The notes under the pieces are model-generated. The model was not told the origin of the DNA and did not search any database. It was given only the letters and a program-made list of their open reading frames with translations. Both the position numbers and the translations under genes were made by a program. This document shows positions 7,813 to 9,015 of a stretch of DNA of 9,015 nucleotides, in pieces. Source of the DNA: an uncultured Comamonadaceae bacterium (lineage in GTDB: Bacteria; Pseudomonadota; Gammaproteobacteria; Burkholderiales; Burkholderiaceae_C); the NCBI GenBank assembly GCA_937871735.1, contig CALMOI010000334.1, positions 1 through 9,015 of the forward strand. Direction: 5' to 3'. Each line of letters opens with the position of its first letter. Position 1 is the stretch's first letter.

Positions 7813-7831
7813 GGGTGGGTGGATGGGTGGG
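7813..7831 (+). repeat. GGGT-type tandem tract, potential G-quadruplex
   Basis: Four runs of three G (7813-7815, 7817-7819, 7825-7827, 7829-7831) with loops of 1, 5 and 1 bases, inside a degenerate GGGT repeat. It lies on the template strand of the minus-strand operon, 33-51 bases before ATG 7780. The transcript carries the C-rich complement. Confidence 0.65.
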
Positions 7832-7909
7832 TGGAAATCAGACGGCGGCGCCAAAATAGGCGGCCCTTGCGGGAATGGATGGGGTCGGTTGCTCATGGTC
7901 TCGCTCGCC

Positions 7910-8401
7910 TTAGTTGACGATCACGCGAAAGCCCACTTCACCCAGCTTGCCTGGGGCCAAATCGTTGCGCAGACTCCAGCGAACGTGAGTCAACTCACTC
8001 AGCGCGGCGGGGCGCTCTTTGCCGGTGCTTGCATCTTTGATGCGGATCTTGTCCACGGCGGACCAAGTCTTGCCGCCATCAGCGGAGTAAGTGATATCAA
8101 CCCCTTCGCCCCAAGGGCTGCCCGCCATCAGCGTGGTGTTCGCGGGAATAGGATTTTTGATATTGATGCTGCCAGCAGGCTTGGCTCCAATATTGCGGAA
8201 AGTCGTGGTGTAGATCACCTCGGTACCCGGCGTGGTTTTATCAGCCACCATCCGTTTTTTGGTGATGACGCCATCAGCACCTTTCACGGCGACTTCAACT
8301 TCCGCCACATTTTGCAACTCAATCGTGCCTTGGGCATGAGCCACAAATGGAAGATTTAACGCAACACACAAGAGTGCCGACAAAATAGACATATAACGCA
8401 T
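7910..8401 (-). CDS. Small secreted DUF11-like protein with an Asp-box motif
   Basis: The 163-residue protein starts at ATG 8401 with a strong Shine-Dalgarno (AGGAG, spacer 5) and lies 12 bases after the stop of the upstream gene. The signal peptide spans residues 1-23 with cleavage after AHA. The mature part starts GTIELQNVAEVEVAV and continues as a single DUF11-like Ig fold of about 120 residues: PGTEVIYTTTFRNIGAKPAG (58-77), INIKNPIPANTTLM (79-92), and a closing segment LTHVRWSLRNDLAPGK. An exact Asp-box pattern, SADGGKTW, is at 106-113. From memory, small single-domain secreted proteins of this form recur beside large DUF11 outer-membrane proteins in proteobacteria. It contains no cysteine in the mature part and no sortase or lipobox signal, so attachment to the cell, if any, must be through a partner. 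Function unknown; a structural or adaptor role is inference. Confidence 0.88.
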   Translation of the reverse strand: MRYMSILSALLCVALNLPFVAHAQGTIELQNVAEVEVAVKGADGVITKKRMVADKTTPGTEVIYTTTFRNIGAKPAGSINIKNPIPANTTLMAGSPWGEGVDITYSADGGKTWSAVDKIRIKDASTGKERPAALSELTHVRWSLRNDLAPGKLGEVGFRVIVN

Positions 8402-8406
8402 AAAAA

Positions 8407-8411
8407 CTCCT
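8407..8411 (-). promoter_or_regulatory. Strong Shine-Dalgarno of the small secreted protein
   Basis: AGGAG on the minus strand with a 5-base T-rich spacer before ATG 8401. It is the strongest ribosome binding site in the window and fixes that start. Confidence 0.85.
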
Positions 8412-8413
8412 AT

Positions 8414-8944
8414 TCAATTAACAACTGCTTTAAATTCAACGGTATGGGTAAATGGAGCCAAGACCGTTCCGAGGCTCAACTTCACGACACCCGACACCAC
8501 AGAGGACGCATCACTGTCTTCCGCATCTGTCTGCGGATTGCTGTCAACGCGCAAGCTTCCAGAGACATACGTCAGCTCGGCAGGCAAGGGATCTGTGAAC
8601 ACAAAGTTATCCACAGAGCCTGCACCCACCATCGCCAGCACGATGCGATAGGTCACCACAGACCCTGGCATCAGCAAGGTGCCTTTGTTTCCCGGTGCCA
8701 TCACGGACAACACCGTCTTGGTCACGGTCAGCGACAGGTTCGACACCACATAGCCAGCCTGACTGGCGGCCTGTCCGACGCTTGGGCCCAGCACGGCATC
8801 AGAACCTTTGTCACCCTTGCCAGGCAACGTCGTACCAGCAACCGCCCCCAAAGCACCTGCATCCAAGACTGTGGTAGAAACGACTTTCAAATTAACCCGC
8901 CCCACCCCGCCTTGCGCAGAACTCGCTGCAATCGAACTGGGCAA
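8414..8944 (-). CDS. C-terminal part of a DUF11-type surface protein, 5' end uncertain
   Basis: The coding frame ends at TGA 8414-8416. The only start in frame is a TTG at 8944 without a Shine-Dalgarno or signal peptide, and the frame is closed upstream by a TAG at 9013-9011. The visible 176 residues read as the latter part of a secreted protein: VGRVNLKVVSTTVLDAG (14-30), a Gly/Asp-rich linker (GKGDKGSDAVLG), then a full DUF11-like domain at about 71-175 (LTVTKTVLS, PGSVVTYRIVLAMVGAGSVD, VFTDPLPAELTYVSGSLRVD, HTVEFKAVVN). The true N-terminus, with its signal peptide, is therefore probably off the right edge, and coding sequence upstream of about 8957 seems to be in another frame (I-V-A-T-Y-L-I-G-E-V-L-H-F-T-L-E-T-A-K). 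This is either a second frameshifted gene or a sequence error. The following gene starts 12 bases after its stop, so they look co-transcribed. Confidence 0.7.
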   Translation of the reverse strand: MPSSIAASSAQGGVGRVNLKVVSTTVLDAGALGAVAGTTLPGKGDKGSDAVLGPSVGQAASQAGYVVSNLSLTVTKTVLSVMAPGNKGTLLMPGSVVTYRIVLAMVGAGSVDNFVFTDPLPAELTYVSGSLRVDSNPQTDAEDSDASSVVSGVVKLSLGTVLAPFTHTVEFKAVVN

Positions 8945-9015
8945 ATAAACGATTTGACTTGGCGGTCTCCAAAGTGAAGTGCAACACCTCCCCGATGAGG
9001 TAAGTTGCCACTATG

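Larger units (their letters stand above)
7781..7909. other. 129-base gap between the small secreted gene and the frameshifted gene
   Basis: This is the only sizeable non-coding stretch. It holds the Shine-Dalgarno of the 7780 frame, the G-rich tract at 7813-7831, and a short CCC-GCAA-GGG hairpin (7864-7873) too small to be a terminator. I see no convincing -35/-10 pair and no stem with a T-run, so neither an internal promoter nor a terminator can be claimed, although the length leaves room for one. Confidence 0.6.

Noticed and set aside
7835..7909. Possible intrinsic terminator or promoter after the small secreted gene
   Set aside because: The GC-rich stretch has only 3-4 bp stems and no T-run, and no -35/-10 pair with acceptable spacing was found.

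Overview
The window reads as part of a chromosomal accessory locus from a Gram-negative, GC-rich bacterium. Signal peptides ending in A-x-A, an outer-membrane beta-barrel protein and a strong preference for G or C at third codon positions fit a proteobacterium. The style of the proteins resembles Burkholderiales (Comamonadaceae-like), but that placement comes from memory of the families and was not tested. No RNA gene, CRISPR array, insertion sequence or phage gene was seen.

Everything that looks coding lies on the minus strand, so transcription runs from the right edge to the left edge. In transcription order: (1) 9015-8414, the C-terminal part of a DUF11-type surface protein whose true start is not visible; (2) 8401-7910, a small secreted DUF11-like protein with a strong Shine-Dalgarno; (3) a 129-base gap carrying a G-rich tract on the plus strand; (4) 7780-6531, one secreted protein of about 416 residues that appears broken by a one-base loss near 7160, leaving two overlapping reading frames; (5) 6513-835, a giant 1,892-residue exported protein made of carboxypeptidase-regulatory, DUF11 and Ig-like modules followed by a very large C-terminal beta-barrel; (6) 825 to the left edge, a secreted protein open through base 1. 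Apart from the 129-base gap the genes are 9-17 bases apart or overlap, so they look like one operon.

The locus can be read as a dedicated cell-surface system. Several small secreted proteins share the DUF11/Ig-like fold style. One very large outer-membrane protein carries the same fold modules in front of its barrel, and it shares a short motif after the signal peptide with the protein encoded just upstream. An assembly, anchoring or export relationship between the barrel protein and its small partners is an inference from context and fold, not something the sequence proves. The most notable DNA-level features are a pair of abutting large palindromes in the 5' part of the barrel gene, the frameshift in the main secreted protein, and a possible second frameshift at the right edge.
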